DNA of 64,000 bases from an uncultured Paracoccus sp. (GTDB taxonomy: Bacteria; Pseudomonadota; Alphaproteobacteria; Rhodobacterales; Rhodobacteraceae), in contig NZ_CANKWH010000001.1 in the NCBI RefSeq assembly GCF_947487305.1, positions 451,215 to 515,214 on the forward strand. The letters run 5' to 3'. Made by a program: the position numbers and the translations under genes. Positions 9,700 to 19,210 of this stretch are shown here, in pieces (the stretch's first letter is position 1; each line of letters opens with the position of its first letter). The notes under the pieces were generated by a model. That model did no database searches and had not been told where the DNA came from. It saw only the letters and a program-made list of their open reading frames with translations.

Positions 9700-9766
9700 G
9701 GGGGATACCCCGGTTGCGCAACCGCACCACCACCCCTACCCTCCCCCCGAAGCGAGGAGCAAACCC

Positions 9767-10498
9767 ATGATCCGCATCGGCATCGGCGGCTGGAATTATC
9801 CAGACTGGCGCGGCGGCGCCTTCTATCCCGAGGCCCTGCCGCAGAAGCGCGAGCTGGAATATGCCAGCCGTGCGCTCACGAGCATCGAGATCAACGCCAC
9901 CTATTACGGCAGCCAGAAACCCGAGAGTTTCCAGAAATGGCATGACGACACGCCCGAGGATTTCGTCTTCGCGATGAAGGCCAGCCGCTATGCCACCAAC
10001 CGCCGCGTTCTGGCAGAGGCCGGCGACAGTGTGCAGCGTTTCCTGACCTCAGGAATCACCCGGCTCGGCCCCAAGCTTGGTCCGATCAACTGGCAGCTGG
10101 CCGAGACAAAACAATTCGATCCCGCTGATTTCGCCGCCTTCCTGTCGCTTCTGCCCGAGGAACAGGACGGATTGCCCCTGCGCCACGCGATCGAGGCGCG
10201 GCATGTCAGCTTTGCCGACCCCGCCGCCGCCGATCTCTGCCGCAACCGCAACATCGCGCTGATCCGCGCCGGCGACAGCAAGTTTCCCGATATCGACGCG
10301 AGAACCGCCGATTTCGCCTATCTTCGACTGATGGGGACGCAGGATATCGACGGAGGCTATGACGCGGCGGGGCTGGGGACATGGGCAGCGGAGGCCCGCC
10401 GAATGGCCGATGGCCGCGAACTCTATCTCTATGTTATCTCTGGCGCGAAGCACCGAAACCCGGCCTGCGCACAGGCCCTGATCCAGAGGCTGGCATGA
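9767..10498 (+). CDS. DUF72 family protein (YecE-like)
   Basis: A 243-residue protein of the DUF72/YecE family, which has a TIM-barrel fold and no settled function. Family hallmarks: the start IRIGIGGWNYPDWRGG-type segment, FYP, then EINATYYG and the FVFAMKASRYATN strand, later LGPINWQL and the C-terminal YVISGAKHRNP. It is slightly shorter than many homologues. A good ribosome site (GAGGAG) precedes the ATG. The stop overlaps the next gene's ATG by 4 bp, so the two are translationally coupled. Confidence 0.85.
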   Translation: MIRIGIGGWNYPDWRGGAFYPEALPQKRELEYASRALTSIEINATYYGSQKPESFQKWHDDTPEDFVFAMKASRYATNRRVLAEAGDSVQRFLTSGITRLGPKLGPINWQLAETKQFDPADFAAFLSLLPEEQDGLPLRHAIEARHVSFADPAAADLCRNRNIALIRAGDSKFPDIDARTADFAYLRLMGTQDIDGGYDAAGLGTWAAEARRMADGRELYLYVISGAKHRNPACAQALIQRLA

Positions 10499-11313
10499 GC
10501 AGTTGCACCTGCGGACATCACCACCACCACCCCGCCGCAGCCTGCAACGATACGGGCACGCCCATCGCCCTTGACCGCCCGATGATCGCGCTGACCGGGC
10601 GCCTCGTCTGCGACGAGACCGCGCAGATGTTGACCGCGCTGACGCTGCTGCCCGATCACAGCCGCCTCAGCAGGGCCGAGCCGGGCAACCTGCGCTTTGA
10701 CCTTGCGCAGAGCGAGGACCCGATGGTCTGGACGCTCGACGAGCTTTTCGCCGATGCCGAGGCCTTCGCCGCCCATCAGGCACGCACCGCCGCCAGCGAC
10801 TGGGGCCGGTCCTCGACCGAGATCAGGCGCGACTTCACCCGCAGCGAGGTGGTCCCGCATCTCCGCTCGGAAACGCCCGCCGACCGGCCGACCATTCACG
10901 CGCTGAACCTTGCAGCCTTCGGTGGCGCGGACGAGGCGGTGCTGGTCGACGCCCTGCGCCGCGATGGCGATCTGAACCTGTCGCTGGTCGCTGCTCAGGG
11001 CGGGACGATCCTTGGCCATCTGGCGCTATCGCCGATCTCGGCGCCCTTCCCGGCGCTGGCGCTGGCGCCGGTGGCGGTGCATCCGGTGTTGCACGGGCGC
11101 GGCATCGGCAGCGCGCTGATCCGTGCCGCCATCGCCGCCCGGCCAGGCTACAGCCTTATCCTCCTGGGTGATCCGGCCTATTACAGCCGCTTCGGCTTCC
11201 AGCCCGTGGACCTGAAATCGCCCTATGCCGGCCCCTACCTGCAGGCGCTCGGCGCGGGCCTGCAGCCCGGCGCGACCATCACCCACGCCCCGGCCTTCTC
11301 TGCCCTGGGCTGA
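10495..11313 (+). CDS. Fusion: His/Cys-rich N-terminus, ABM-like domain and GNAT acetyltransferase
   Basis: A 272-residue protein with three parts. Residues 1-17 hold a metal-binding-like segment with CTC, five consecutive His and a further Cys. Residues 30-115 resemble an antibiotic-biosynthesis-monooxygenase (ABM, dimeric alpha/beta barrel) domain, with strands around MIALTGRLVC and the ending WTLDELFADAEAFAAHQ. Residues 120-262 form a GNAT fold with acetyl-CoA motif HGRGIGSALI and the strand SLILLGDPAYYSRFGF. The acetyl acceptor is unknown. The start is chosen by ATGA coupling to the DUF72 gene. It may be a metal-linked or redox-linked acetyltransferase, but this is only inference. Confidence 0.75.
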   Translation: MSSCTCGHHHHHPAAACNDTGTPIALDRPMIALTGRLVCDETAQMLTALTLLPDHSRLSRAEPGNLRFDLAQSEDPMVWTLDELFADAEAFAAHQARTAASDWGRSSTEIRRDFTRSEVVPHLRSETPADRPTIHALNLAAFGGADEAVLVDALRRDGDLNLSLVAAQGGTILGHLALSPISAPFPALALAPVAVHPVLHGRGIGSALIRAAIAARPGYSLILLGDPAYYSRFGFQPVDLKSPYAGPYLQALGAGLQPGATITHAPAFSALG

Positions 11314-11316
11314 GGC

Positions 11317-11358
11317 TTTCAGCTTGGCAAAAATATCCCCGCCGGAGGCATCCGGCGG
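11317..11358 (-). repeat. Hairpin plus conserved tail repeat, copy A (probable corC terminator)
   Basis: On the minus strand, just after the corC stop, a stem CCGCCGGA/TCCGGCGG is followed by GGATATTT, TT, GCCAAG, C, TGAAA. A second copy at 30525-30580 matches 19 of 22 tail bases. The T5 run after the stem suggests a terminator role here. Confidence 0.6.
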
Positions 11359-11364
11359 TGGCGC

Positions 11365-12276
11365 TCACTCGGCGGCGACATTGGGCGCGCGCAGCCGCAC
11401 GCGTTTGATCCGCCGAGGATCGGCATCGACCACCTCGAATTCCGCGCCGGAATCATGCCCGATGACCTCGCCGCGCAGCGGAATGCGGCCGGTCATCATG
11501 AAGATCAGCCCGCCAAGCGTGTCGATCTCTTCGTCCTGATCCTCGCTGCCAAGGCGCAGCCCGGTTTCGGCCTCGACATCGGACAGCGGCGCGCGGGCCT
11601 GGATCAGCCATTGGCCGGGCTTCTCGCTGACCCAGAGACCGCCCTCGGTCTCGTCATGCTCGTCCTCGATCTCGCCGATCACCTGCTCGATCAGGTCCTC
11701 GATCGTCACCAGCCCGTCGACCCCGCCATATTCGTCGATGACCAGCGCCATGTGCATCCGCTTCTGCTGCATTTGCTGCAACAGGACACCGATGGGCATC
11801 GAGGGCGGCACATAGAGCAAGGGCCGCAGCATCGGCCGCAGGGTGAAACGCCCGCCCTTGCCGAAACCGTGCTTCAGCGCCAGGTCCTTCAGGTGGATCA
11901 GGCCAAGCGGGCTGTCCAGCGTGCCGCGAAAGACCGGGATGCGGGAAAAGCCATGTTCGCGGAACATTTCGACCAGATCGTCGAGCGAAATGTTCGAGGG
12001 TGCCGCCACGATCTCGACCTTCGGGATGGCCACGTCATCGACCCGCATCCGCCGCAGGTTGACCATGCCGGGGGCAGGATGGGCGGTCGGGCTGCTGTCC
12101 TCTGCTGCGGCCTCGTCCTCGCCCCGCTCGTCCTCGCTGCCAAAGATCTCGCCGAAGAAGCGTCCCAGGAAGCCGCGCTGGCTGGGCAGGTCGCGCCCAT
12201 CACCTCCGACGCCATCGGCCGTGCCGGCCGGTTCGCCGCGAAGCGGGGGGGTGCTAGATCGGGGTTCGGAACTCAT
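11365..12276 (-). CDS. corC: CorC/HlyC-type CBS-domain protein (gliding/ion-efflux associated)
   Basis: A 303-residue cytoplasmic CorC/HlyC-family protein with two CBS domains (about residues 75-190; motifs FSRIPVFRGTLD and VIDEYGGVDGLVTIEDLIEQ) and a C-terminal CorC_HlyC (transporter-associated) domain ending near 295. It lacks the membrane DUF21 domain, as usual for the short alphaproteobacterial form. Family members are linked to Mg2+/Co2+ efflux and ribosome-related stress tolerance, but the role is not proven. The start overlaps the ybeY stop (ATGA), so it is the third gene of a phoH-ybeY-corC operon. Confidence 0.88.
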   Translation of the reverse strand: MSSEPRSSTPPLRGEPAGTADGVGGDGRDLPSQRGFLGRFFGEIFGSEDERGEDEAAAEDSSPTAHPAPGMVNLRRMRVDDVAIPKVEIVAAPSNISLDDLVEMFREHGFSRIPVFRGTLDSPLGLIHLKDLALKHGFGKGGRFTLRPMLRPLLYVPPSMPIGVLLQQMQQKRMHMALVIDEYGGVDGLVTIEDLIEQVIGEIEDEHDETEGGLWVSEKPGQWLIQARAPLSDVEAETGLRLGSEDQDEEIDTLGGLIFMMTGRIPLRGEVIGHDSGAEFEVVDADPRRIKRVRLRAPNVAAE

Positions 12277-12827
12277 ATGCGTGACTCTGAATACGGATCG
12301 GAAATGCCAAGGGTGAACAGGATCGAACGCTCGACCGCCTCCATGGTTTCGGCGTCGGCGTCGTTTTCATGGTCATAGCCCACCAGATGCAACCCGGCAT
12401 GGATCAACAGGTGGATGACATGATGGTCAAAGGGCTTGCCCTGCGCCAGCGCCTCGGCGGCGCAGGTGTCGAAGGAAATGGCGATATCGCCCCATTCCTC
12501 GTCCTCGGGCAGGTTGGGCCGGTCACCGGGCTCATGCGGCTGATGCTCGACCGAGGGCCAGGAGAGGACGTTGGTGGCGCGCGGCTTGCCACGGAAATCG
12601 GCGTTCAGCGCGGCGATGCGGGCATCGTCGCAGCCCATGACCACGATCTCGCCCGAGGCACCCAGCCACAGTTGCAGGGCATCGAGCGCACGTTCGGCCA
12701 GAGGCTCCAGTCCGGCCTCTTCCCACCGCTCATCCTCGATCACCACGTCGGGCGGCATCGGAGACGGAGGTTCGTCTTCCGCCTCGCCGGGTTCATGCGC
12801 GGGGGTCATGGACATCGGCTCAGCCAT
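12273..12827 (-). CDS. ybeY: Endoribonuclease YbeY (rRNA maturation factor)
   Basis: Metal-dependent endoribonuclease needed for 16S rRNA 3'-end maturation and ribosome quality control. The zinc-binding signature HAGLHLVGYDH is intact (three histidines). The region upstream of it carries the family segments NVLSWPS and GDIAISFD. Length is about 184 residues from the ATG at 12827, which overlaps the phoH stop by 8 bp; ATGs at 12815 and 12809 are alternatives. The longer frame to 12920 lies inside phoH and is unlikely. It is cotranscribed with phoH and corC. Confidence 0.93.
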   Translation of the reverse strand: MAEPMSMTPAHEPGEAEDEPPSPMPPDVVIEDERWEEAGLEPLAERALDALQLWLGASGEIVVMGCDDARIAALNADFRGKPRATNVLSWPSVEHQPHEPGDRPNLPEDEEWGDIAISFDTCAAEALAQGKPFDHHVIHLLIHAGLHLVGYDHENDADAETMEAVERSILFTLGISDPYSESRI

Positions 12828-13902
12828 CGGCCTCGAGCCGTCGCGGGCGGCGCGGGATATAGCCGCCGCGCATGTCATCGACCTCGCCGCGCGCCATTGC
12901 CGCCTCGGCCTCGGCGTCATAGGCCATGATGATCTTGGCGACCAGCGGGTGGCGGACCACGTCCTTGGCGGTGAAGTAGCTGAAGCTGATCCCCTTGATA
13001 TCCTTCAGGATATGCTCGGCATCGACCAGCCCCGACTGGGTGCCGCGCGGCAGGTCGATCTGGGTGCGGTCGCCGGTGATGACCATGCGCGAGCCCTCAC
13101 CCAGACGGGTCAGGAACATCTTCATCTGCATGGTCGAGGCGTTCTGCGCCTCGTCCAGCACCACGAAGGCATTGGCCAGCGTGCGCCCGCGCATGAAGGC
13201 GAGCGGCGCGATCTCGATGCGCTTTTCCTCCATCAGCTTCTGCATCTGCTTGCCGGGCAGAAAGTCGTTCAGCGCGTCATAGAGCGGCTGCATGTAGGGA
13301 TCGACCTTCTCCTTCATGTCGCCGGGCAGGAACCCCAGACGCTCGCCCGCCTCGACGGCGGGGCGCGACAGGATGATCTTGTCGACCTGCCCGCTGATCA
13401 GCATGGTCACACCCACGGCCACGGCCAGGTAGGTCTTGCCGGTGCCGGCCGGGCCGATGCCGAAGGCCAGTTCATTCTCGAACAGGGCGCGGACATAGGC
13501 CTTCTGCGCCTCGGTGCGCGGTTCAACCGATTTCTTGCGGGTGCGCAGTTCGTAATTGCCGGCGGCGAACATCTCGAGCTGTTCGATCGGCGAGGTTTCG
13601 GGCGCGGCCTCGCCGCCCATGCGCAGGGCCGCCTCGACCTCGCCCATCTCGACCCCACGCCCCTGCTCCAGCCGGGCATAAAGCGCGCGCAGCACCTGCG
13701 CCGCCTCGGTCTGGGCCTCGATCGGTCCGACGATGGCCAGAAGATTGCCGCGCCGCAGGATGTGCACGCCCAAGGCTTCCTCGATCCGCGCCAGATGCCG
13801 GTCATTGGCACCGCAGAGATCAATCAGCAGGCGATTGTCAGGGAATTCCAGCAGCGTTTCACTGGCGGCGGGGGCAGCGGGGGTAGTCGGGTTCAGACCC
13901 AA
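12820..13902 (-). CDS. phoH: PhoH-like ATPase, probable TTG start
   Basis: Cytoplasmic P-loop NTPase of the PhoH family, genetically linked to YbeY and thought to act as an RNA helicase-like partner in RNA metabolism. Features: an N-terminal KH-like stretch (residues 15-85), Walker A GPAGTGKTYLA, Walker B VVLDEAQNA and the MVITGDRTQIDLP segment. No ATG exists between 14055 and the conserved region. The TTG at 13902 has AGGAG seven bases upstream and gives 360 residues, the normal size. First gene of phoH-ybeY-corC; miaB, often upstream of it, is not in this window. Confidence 0.9.
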   Translation of the reverse strand: MGLNPTTPAAPAASETLLEFPDNRLLIDLCGANDRHLARIEEALGVHILRRGNLLAIVGPIEAQTEAAQVLRALYARLEQGRGVEMGEVEAALRMGGEAAPETSPIEQLEMFAAGNYELRTRKKSVEPRTEAQKAYVRALFENELAFGIGPAGTGKTYLAVAVGVTMLISGQVDKIILSRPAVEAGERLGFLPGDMKEKVDPYMQPLYDALNDFLPGKQMQKLMEEKRIEIAPLAFMRGRTLANAFVVLDEAQNASTMQMKMFLTRLGEGSRMVITGDRTQIDLPRGTQSGLVDAEHILKDIKGISFSYFTAKDVVRHPLVAKIIMAYDAEAEAAMARGEVDDMRGGYIPRRPRRLEADG

Positions 13903-14118
13903 AAAGCGACTCCTGAAAAGGCTCTGGCCCAATGGTGGCAAGCCCGGGTCGTTTGCGCAAGGGACAGGGGCGAAATTCGGGTGAATTTTCCCCCCGGAAG
14001 CTGCGCTCTGCGGAAATCTGCCGCCTCGGGCCGCGCGCACCCGAGCCTGACCCATCGGCCCCGCGCAGGAGAGTCATGCCGGGGGCTTCTCCCACCACGC
14101 AGGGGCAGGACAAGCTGC

Positions 14119-14147
14119 GAGGCCCGCGCGTCCGGCGCGCGGACCTC
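14119..14147. terminator. GC-rich hairpin between ldtR-like gene and phoH
   Basis: Stem GAGG, one mismatch, then CCGCGCG pairing with CGCGCGG and CCTC, loop of five bases, 22 bp beyond the end of the MarR-type gene. No T-tract follows, so a termination role is uncertain. Confidence 0.35.
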
Positions 14148-14168
14148 TCCGCACACTCATGAACGAGG

Positions 14169-14699
14169 TCAATAGATATAGCGGATCTGCTCGATCCAGT
14201 AACGTTCGATGCGCCGGGCCTGCAGGTTCACCTGCGCCAGCGGCGGATCATCCAGCACGCCCGACATGGCCAGTTGCTCGGCGTGGCGGCAGAACAGCGT
14301 CAGCACGATCTGCCGCACCTCCTGCCCGGCCTCGGTCAGCCGCACCCGGACCGAGCGGCGATCCAGGTCGCAACGCTCGTGATGGACATAGCCCATGCTG
14401 ACCAGCTTCTTCAGGTTATAGCTGACATTGCTGCCCTGGTACATGCCGCGGGACCTCAGCTCTCCGGCCGAAACCTCTGATTCACCGAGATTATAGAGGA
14501 TCAGCGCCTGAACCGGGTTGAGATCCTGCCGCCCCAGCCGCTCGAATTCGTCCTTGACCAGATCCTGCATCAGGCGGTGCAGACGTTCCAGCAATTGCAG
14601 CGCCTCGAGATAGGTCGCGGGCGCCGCCTCGCTGCGGTCATCAGCGGGGCGCGACGCATCCACGAAATCGCGTCGCGCGGGTGCAAGCATGGTCATCAT
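14169..14699 (-). CDS. MarR-family regulator, LdtR-like
   Basis: Winged-helix regulator of 176 residues that closely fits my memory of LdtR, which controls an L,D-transpeptidase and osmotic tolerance in Rhizobiales and Liberibacter. Supporting segments are LVKDEFERLGRQDLNPVQA, the SNVSYNLKKLVSMGYV recognition helix and the DRRSVRVRLT wing. The C-terminus is a helical dimerisation arm. Ribosome-binding sequence AGGACGG precedes the ATG at 14699, but ATG at 14696 is equally possible. No transpeptidase gene is adjacent, so its targets must lie elsewhere. Confidence 0.78.
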   Translation of the reverse strand: MMTMLAPARRDFVDASRPADDRSEAAPATYLEALQLLERLHRLMQDLVKDEFERLGRQDLNPVQALILYNLGESEVSAGELRSRGMYQGSNVSYNLKKLVSMGYVHHERCDLDRRSVRVRLTEAGQEVRQIVLTLFCRHAEQLAMSGVLDDPPLAQVNLQARRIERYWIEQIRYIY

Positions 14700-14833
14700 C
14701 CGTCCTGATCTGACTGTCCTGACGATGACCTTGCCCGAAAAACCCGAATCCCCGGTTAATCGGCCCGGCTTTCCCCGCGCGCCTTGCCTAAAATGCGATC
14801 AGCCGGGTTAACCACGCGGGAGAGCCAACTTGG

Positions 14834-15109
14834 CTAGCCGCGCAGCCGCGCGCCGGCATGGCTGGCGATCACGTCGAGAAGCGGCGCCAGGTCCGCCGGC
14901 CCGCCCTCGCGCCCTGCGATCCGGGCGGTGATCCACAGGTAGAGGTCCTGATCGTTCTCGGACATCAGCGCCTCGTATTGCGCCATCATCGGTTCGGACA
15001 GATCGGCCAGCGGCCCGTCGGCGAAGGGGCCGAGGATCAGATCCATCTCCTTCATCCCGCGCCGCCAGCTGCGCATCCTCAGGCGCCGCAGCCGCTGATC
15101 GTCATCCAT
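14834..15109 (-). CDS. sdhE: FAD assembly factor SdhE (succinate dehydrogenase assembly)
   Basis: Small (91 residues) cytoplasmic protein that promotes covalent FAD attachment to succinate dehydrogenase SdhA. The family signature RRGMKEMDLILG is present at residues 16-27, with the downstream DQDLYLWI helix. The start at 15109 follows a strong AGGGGG. Longer readings to 15136 or 15154 would run into the upstream regulator gene. It lies 20 bp downstream of the XRE gene in the same direction, so the pair may be cotranscribed. Confidence 0.9.
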   Translation of the reverse strand: MDDDQRLRRLRMRSWRRGMKEMDLILGPFADGPLADLSEPMMAQYEALMSENDQDLYLWITARIAGREGGPADLAPLLDVIASHAGARLRG

Positions 15110-15128
15110 TGCAACCCCCTGCATCGCC

Positions 15129-17051
<1,923 letters not shown>

Positions 17052-17151
17052 GATGTCCTCCATTTCAAGCCTGACTGTTTCAGGCGGTTGATCGATGCCA
17101 CCAGACTGCTATGATTTTCTGGACATATCCAACAAAGCCCCGGCAACCGTT

Positions 17152-17168
17152 CATAAGGCCAGCTTATG
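17152..17168. promoter_or_regulatory. LysR-type dyad covering the SD and start codon of the regulator gene
   Basis: CATAAG-GCCAG-CTTATG is a perfect 6-5-6 inverted repeat with the T-N11-A spacing typical of LysR sites. It includes the regulator's ATG (17166-17168) and its AAGG ribosome site, so it could act as an autoregulatory operator and as an mRNA hairpin. Confidence 0.55.
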
Positions 17169-18044
17169 CAGCTTCCGCCCCTCGCCGCCATCCGTGCTTT
17201 TGAATCCGCCGCCCGGCACCTGTCGTTCACCAAGGCGGCGGACGAGCTGGGCCTGACGCAGGCCGGGATCAGCTACCAGATCAAGCTGCTGGAGGAACGT
17301 CTGGGTCAGGCGCTGTTCCTGCGCCAGCCCCGCGCGCTGCAACTGACCGAGCTGGGCCAGCGGCTTGCGGCACCGACGACGCAGGCCTTTGACCTGTTGC
17401 GCAATGCCTATGCCGACAGTTCGGGCCGGGCCTCCACGCTGTCGATCACCACGCCGGTCACGCTGTCGGGCAACTGGCTGGCCGAGCGGCTGGGGCGCTT
17501 CCAGATGGATCACCCCGAGCTGACGCTGCGCCTGGATGCCAGCGACAAGAACATCAACTTCGCTCGCGACGATTTCGACCTGGCGATCCGCTTTGGCCAT
17601 GGCGACTGGTCGGGCCTGACCGCGCATCGGCTGTTCGATTTCGAGATCACCCCGATGCTGTCCCCGCGCCTGCTGGAGGGTCGCCGGTTGACCGACCCGG
17701 CAGAACTTCTGACCCTGCCCCGGATCGACTCGGGCGATCCGCATTGGGCCATGTGGTTCTGCAAGGCCGGGATCGCGGACCTGCCCGAGGCCGCCAGCCC
17801 GACCCCGGATCTCGGCACCCAGATCCACGAGGCCCGCGCCGCCATTGCCGGTCAGGGCGTGGCGGTGCTGACCCCGCGCTTCTTCCGCTACGAGCTGGCG
17901 ACCGGCAGCCTGGTCCAGCCCTTCCAGATGACCTGCGGCAACGGCAAATCCTATTGGCTGGTCTATCCAGAGGCGCGGCGCAACCGCCCGGCGATCCGCG
18001 CCTTCCGCCAGTTCATCCTGGCCGAGGCCGCTGCCGACCGATGA
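17166..18044 (+). CDS. LysR-family regulator, GcvA-like
   Basis: A 292-residue LysR regulator. The start LPPLAAIRAFESAARHLSFT and the HTH (KAADELGLTQAGISYQIKLLE) are typical of the GcvA/AmpR branch. The C-terminal periplasmic-binding-protein-like co-inducer domain (90-290) has GcvA-type segments such as DFDLAIRFGHGDW and FCKAGI. It is divergent from the DUF1127-like gene, and its own start codon lies in a perfect dyad. Effector and target are unknown; no glycine-cleavage genes are nearby. Confidence 0.88.
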   Translation: MQLPPLAAIRAFESAARHLSFTKAADELGLTQAGISYQIKLLEERLGQALFLRQPRALQLTELGQRLAAPTTQAFDLLRNAYADSSGRASTLSITTPVTLSGNWLAERLGRFQMDHPELTLRLDASDKNINFARDDFDLAIRFGHGDWSGLTAHRLFDFEITPMLSPRLLEGRRLTDPAELLTLPRIDSGDPHWAMWFCKAGIADLPEAASPTPDLGTQIHEARAAIAGQGVAVLTPRFFRYELATGSLVQPFQMTCGNGKSYWLVYPEARRNRPAIRAFRQFILAEAAADR

Positions 18045-18101
18045 GAAAAGGGGCACGGCCAAGACGACCGCACCCCTTCATCTGTCAGCACGAGGCTTGG
18101 C

Positions 18102-18884
18102 TCAGAGCGCCGTCCAGCCGCCATCCACGGAGATCGTGGTGCCGGTGATCTGCGCCGCCGCATTGCTGCAGAGGAACACGGCGGTGCCGCCCAGTTCCTC
18201 GACCGTGGCGAACTGCTTCGAGGGCTGGCGCTGCAGCAGCACGTTCCGCACCACCTCCTCGCGGGTCATCTTGTATTCCTTCATCGTGTCGGGGATCTGC
18301 GCCTCGACCAGCGGGGTCAGCACGTAGCCCGGGCAGATGGCATTGGCGGTGATCGGTTCTTCTGCCGTTTCCAGCGCCGTCACCTTGGTCAGTCCGACCA
18401 CGCCATGCTTGGCGGCGACATAGGCCGATTTGAACGGGCTCGCCGTCAGGCCATGGGCCGAGGCGATGTTGACCACCCGGCCCCAGCCGGCCTTGCGCAT
18501 CATCGGCAGCGCGGCAGCGGTGGTGTGGAAGGCGGAACTCAGGTTGATGGCGATGATCGCGTCCCATTTGTCGGTCGGGAATTCCGGGATCGGCGCGACA
18601 TGCTGGATGCCGGCATTGTTGACCAGGATGTCGCAGCTGCCCGCCTTCTCGACCAGCGCGCGGCATTGATCGCCCTTGGACATATCCGCCTGGATATAGC
18701 GCGCGGTGACACCGAATTCCTTGCCCAGCTTTTCCGCCAGCGCGTGATCCTCGTCGCGGTCGGTAAAGCTGTTCAGCACGATATTGGCACCCGCCCGCGC
18801 CAGTTCGGTCGCAACGCCCAGACCGATGCCGGAATTCGAGCCGGTCACGATGGCCGTCTTGCCGCTCAGGAATGTGTCAAACAT
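18102..18884 (-). CDS. bdhA: D-3-hydroxybutyrate dehydrogenase
   Basis: Short-chain dehydrogenase that oxidises (R)-3-hydroxybutyrate to acetoacetate with NAD+, used in PHB mobilisation. It is 260 residues long, the standard size. NAD-binding TGSNSGIG at 14-21, NNAG at 89-92 and the catalytic Ser142, Tyr155, Lys159 (SAYVAAKHG) are all present. The C-terminal GTTISVDGGW is typical. A 316-residue reading exists, but the extra residues are low-quality Cys/Arg sequence and cross a terminator. A separate CoA-transferase pair at 56 kb could act on the acetoacetate. Confidence 0.92.
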   Translation of the reverse strand: MFDTFLSGKTAIVTGSNSGIGLGVATELARAGANIVLNSFTDRDEDHALAEKLGKEFGVTARYIQADMSKGDQCRALVEKAGSCDILVNNAGIQHVAPIPEFPTDKWDAIIAINLSSAFHTTAAALPMMRKAGWGRVVNIASAHGLTASPFKSAYVAAKHGVVGLTKVTALETAEEPITANAICPGYVLTPLVEAQIPDTMKEYKMTREEVVRNVLLQRQPSKQFATVEELGGTAVFLCSNAAAQITGTTISVDGGWTAL

Positions 18885-19014
18885 GGGAATCTCCAATTCG
18901 TCGACTTTGCGCCCGCAGCATAGGCGCGCCATGCGGCAGGCGCAGCAGGAAACTTTGGCGCCGCAGCATGGGGCGGAAACCCGCCCGGCGGGTGCCCGAC
19001 CCGCGCCGAAAGCC

Positions 19015-19045
19015 AAAAAAAAAAGCGCCCGCACAAGGCGGGCGC
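19015..19045 (-). terminator. Textbook intrinsic terminator on the minus strand
   Basis: Perfect 8-bp stem GCGCCCGC/GCGGGCGC, 5-nt loop, followed on the minus strand by ten uninterrupted T. No protein gene ends upstream of it on this strand; it appears to end the candidate small RNA. Confidence 0.85.
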
Positions 19046-19091
19046 AAGTCATGAGGCAGGTTTCATACAGGCAAGAAACCTATCGAGCAGT
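19015..19091 (-). ncRNA. Candidate free-standing small RNA, about 77 nt
   Basis: The minus strand holds a complete transcription unit without an ORF: promoter TTGGAC-17 bp-TATAAA (19126-19098), predicted start near 19091, a 7-bp hairpin AGGTTTC/GAAACCT (19081-19058, 10-nt loop), a short single-stranded linker and the T10 terminator. It lies between bdhA and a divergent solute-binding-protein gene. It could instead be a transcription-attenuated leader of bdhA, whose ATG is 130 bp further on. I cannot match it to a named RNA family. Confidence 0.65.
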
Positions 19092-19097
19092 AAGTTA

Positions 19098-19126
19098 TTT
19101 ATACGCGATCAACCGCCGGAGTCCAA
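19098..19126 (-). promoter_or_regulatory. Sigma-70-type promoter for the candidate small RNA
   Basis: Minus-strand TTGGAC (19126-19121) and TATAAA (19103-19098) are separated by exactly 17 bp and followed by AT-rich sequence. It is a much better match to consensus than most sites in this GC-rich window. Confidence 0.65.
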
Positions 19127-19210
19127 GGTCGAAGTTCACGCCTTGGTTGACGCTGGCCTCGTCTGCCGGTTGAAATCACAGCAAAACCAGAACGAGGCAG
19201 GCACCCGATC

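Noticed and set aside
18885..19052. N-terminal extension of bdhA in the same open frame
   Set aside because: It crosses a T10 terminator and reads as Cys/Arg-rich junk; the 260-residue form fits the family.
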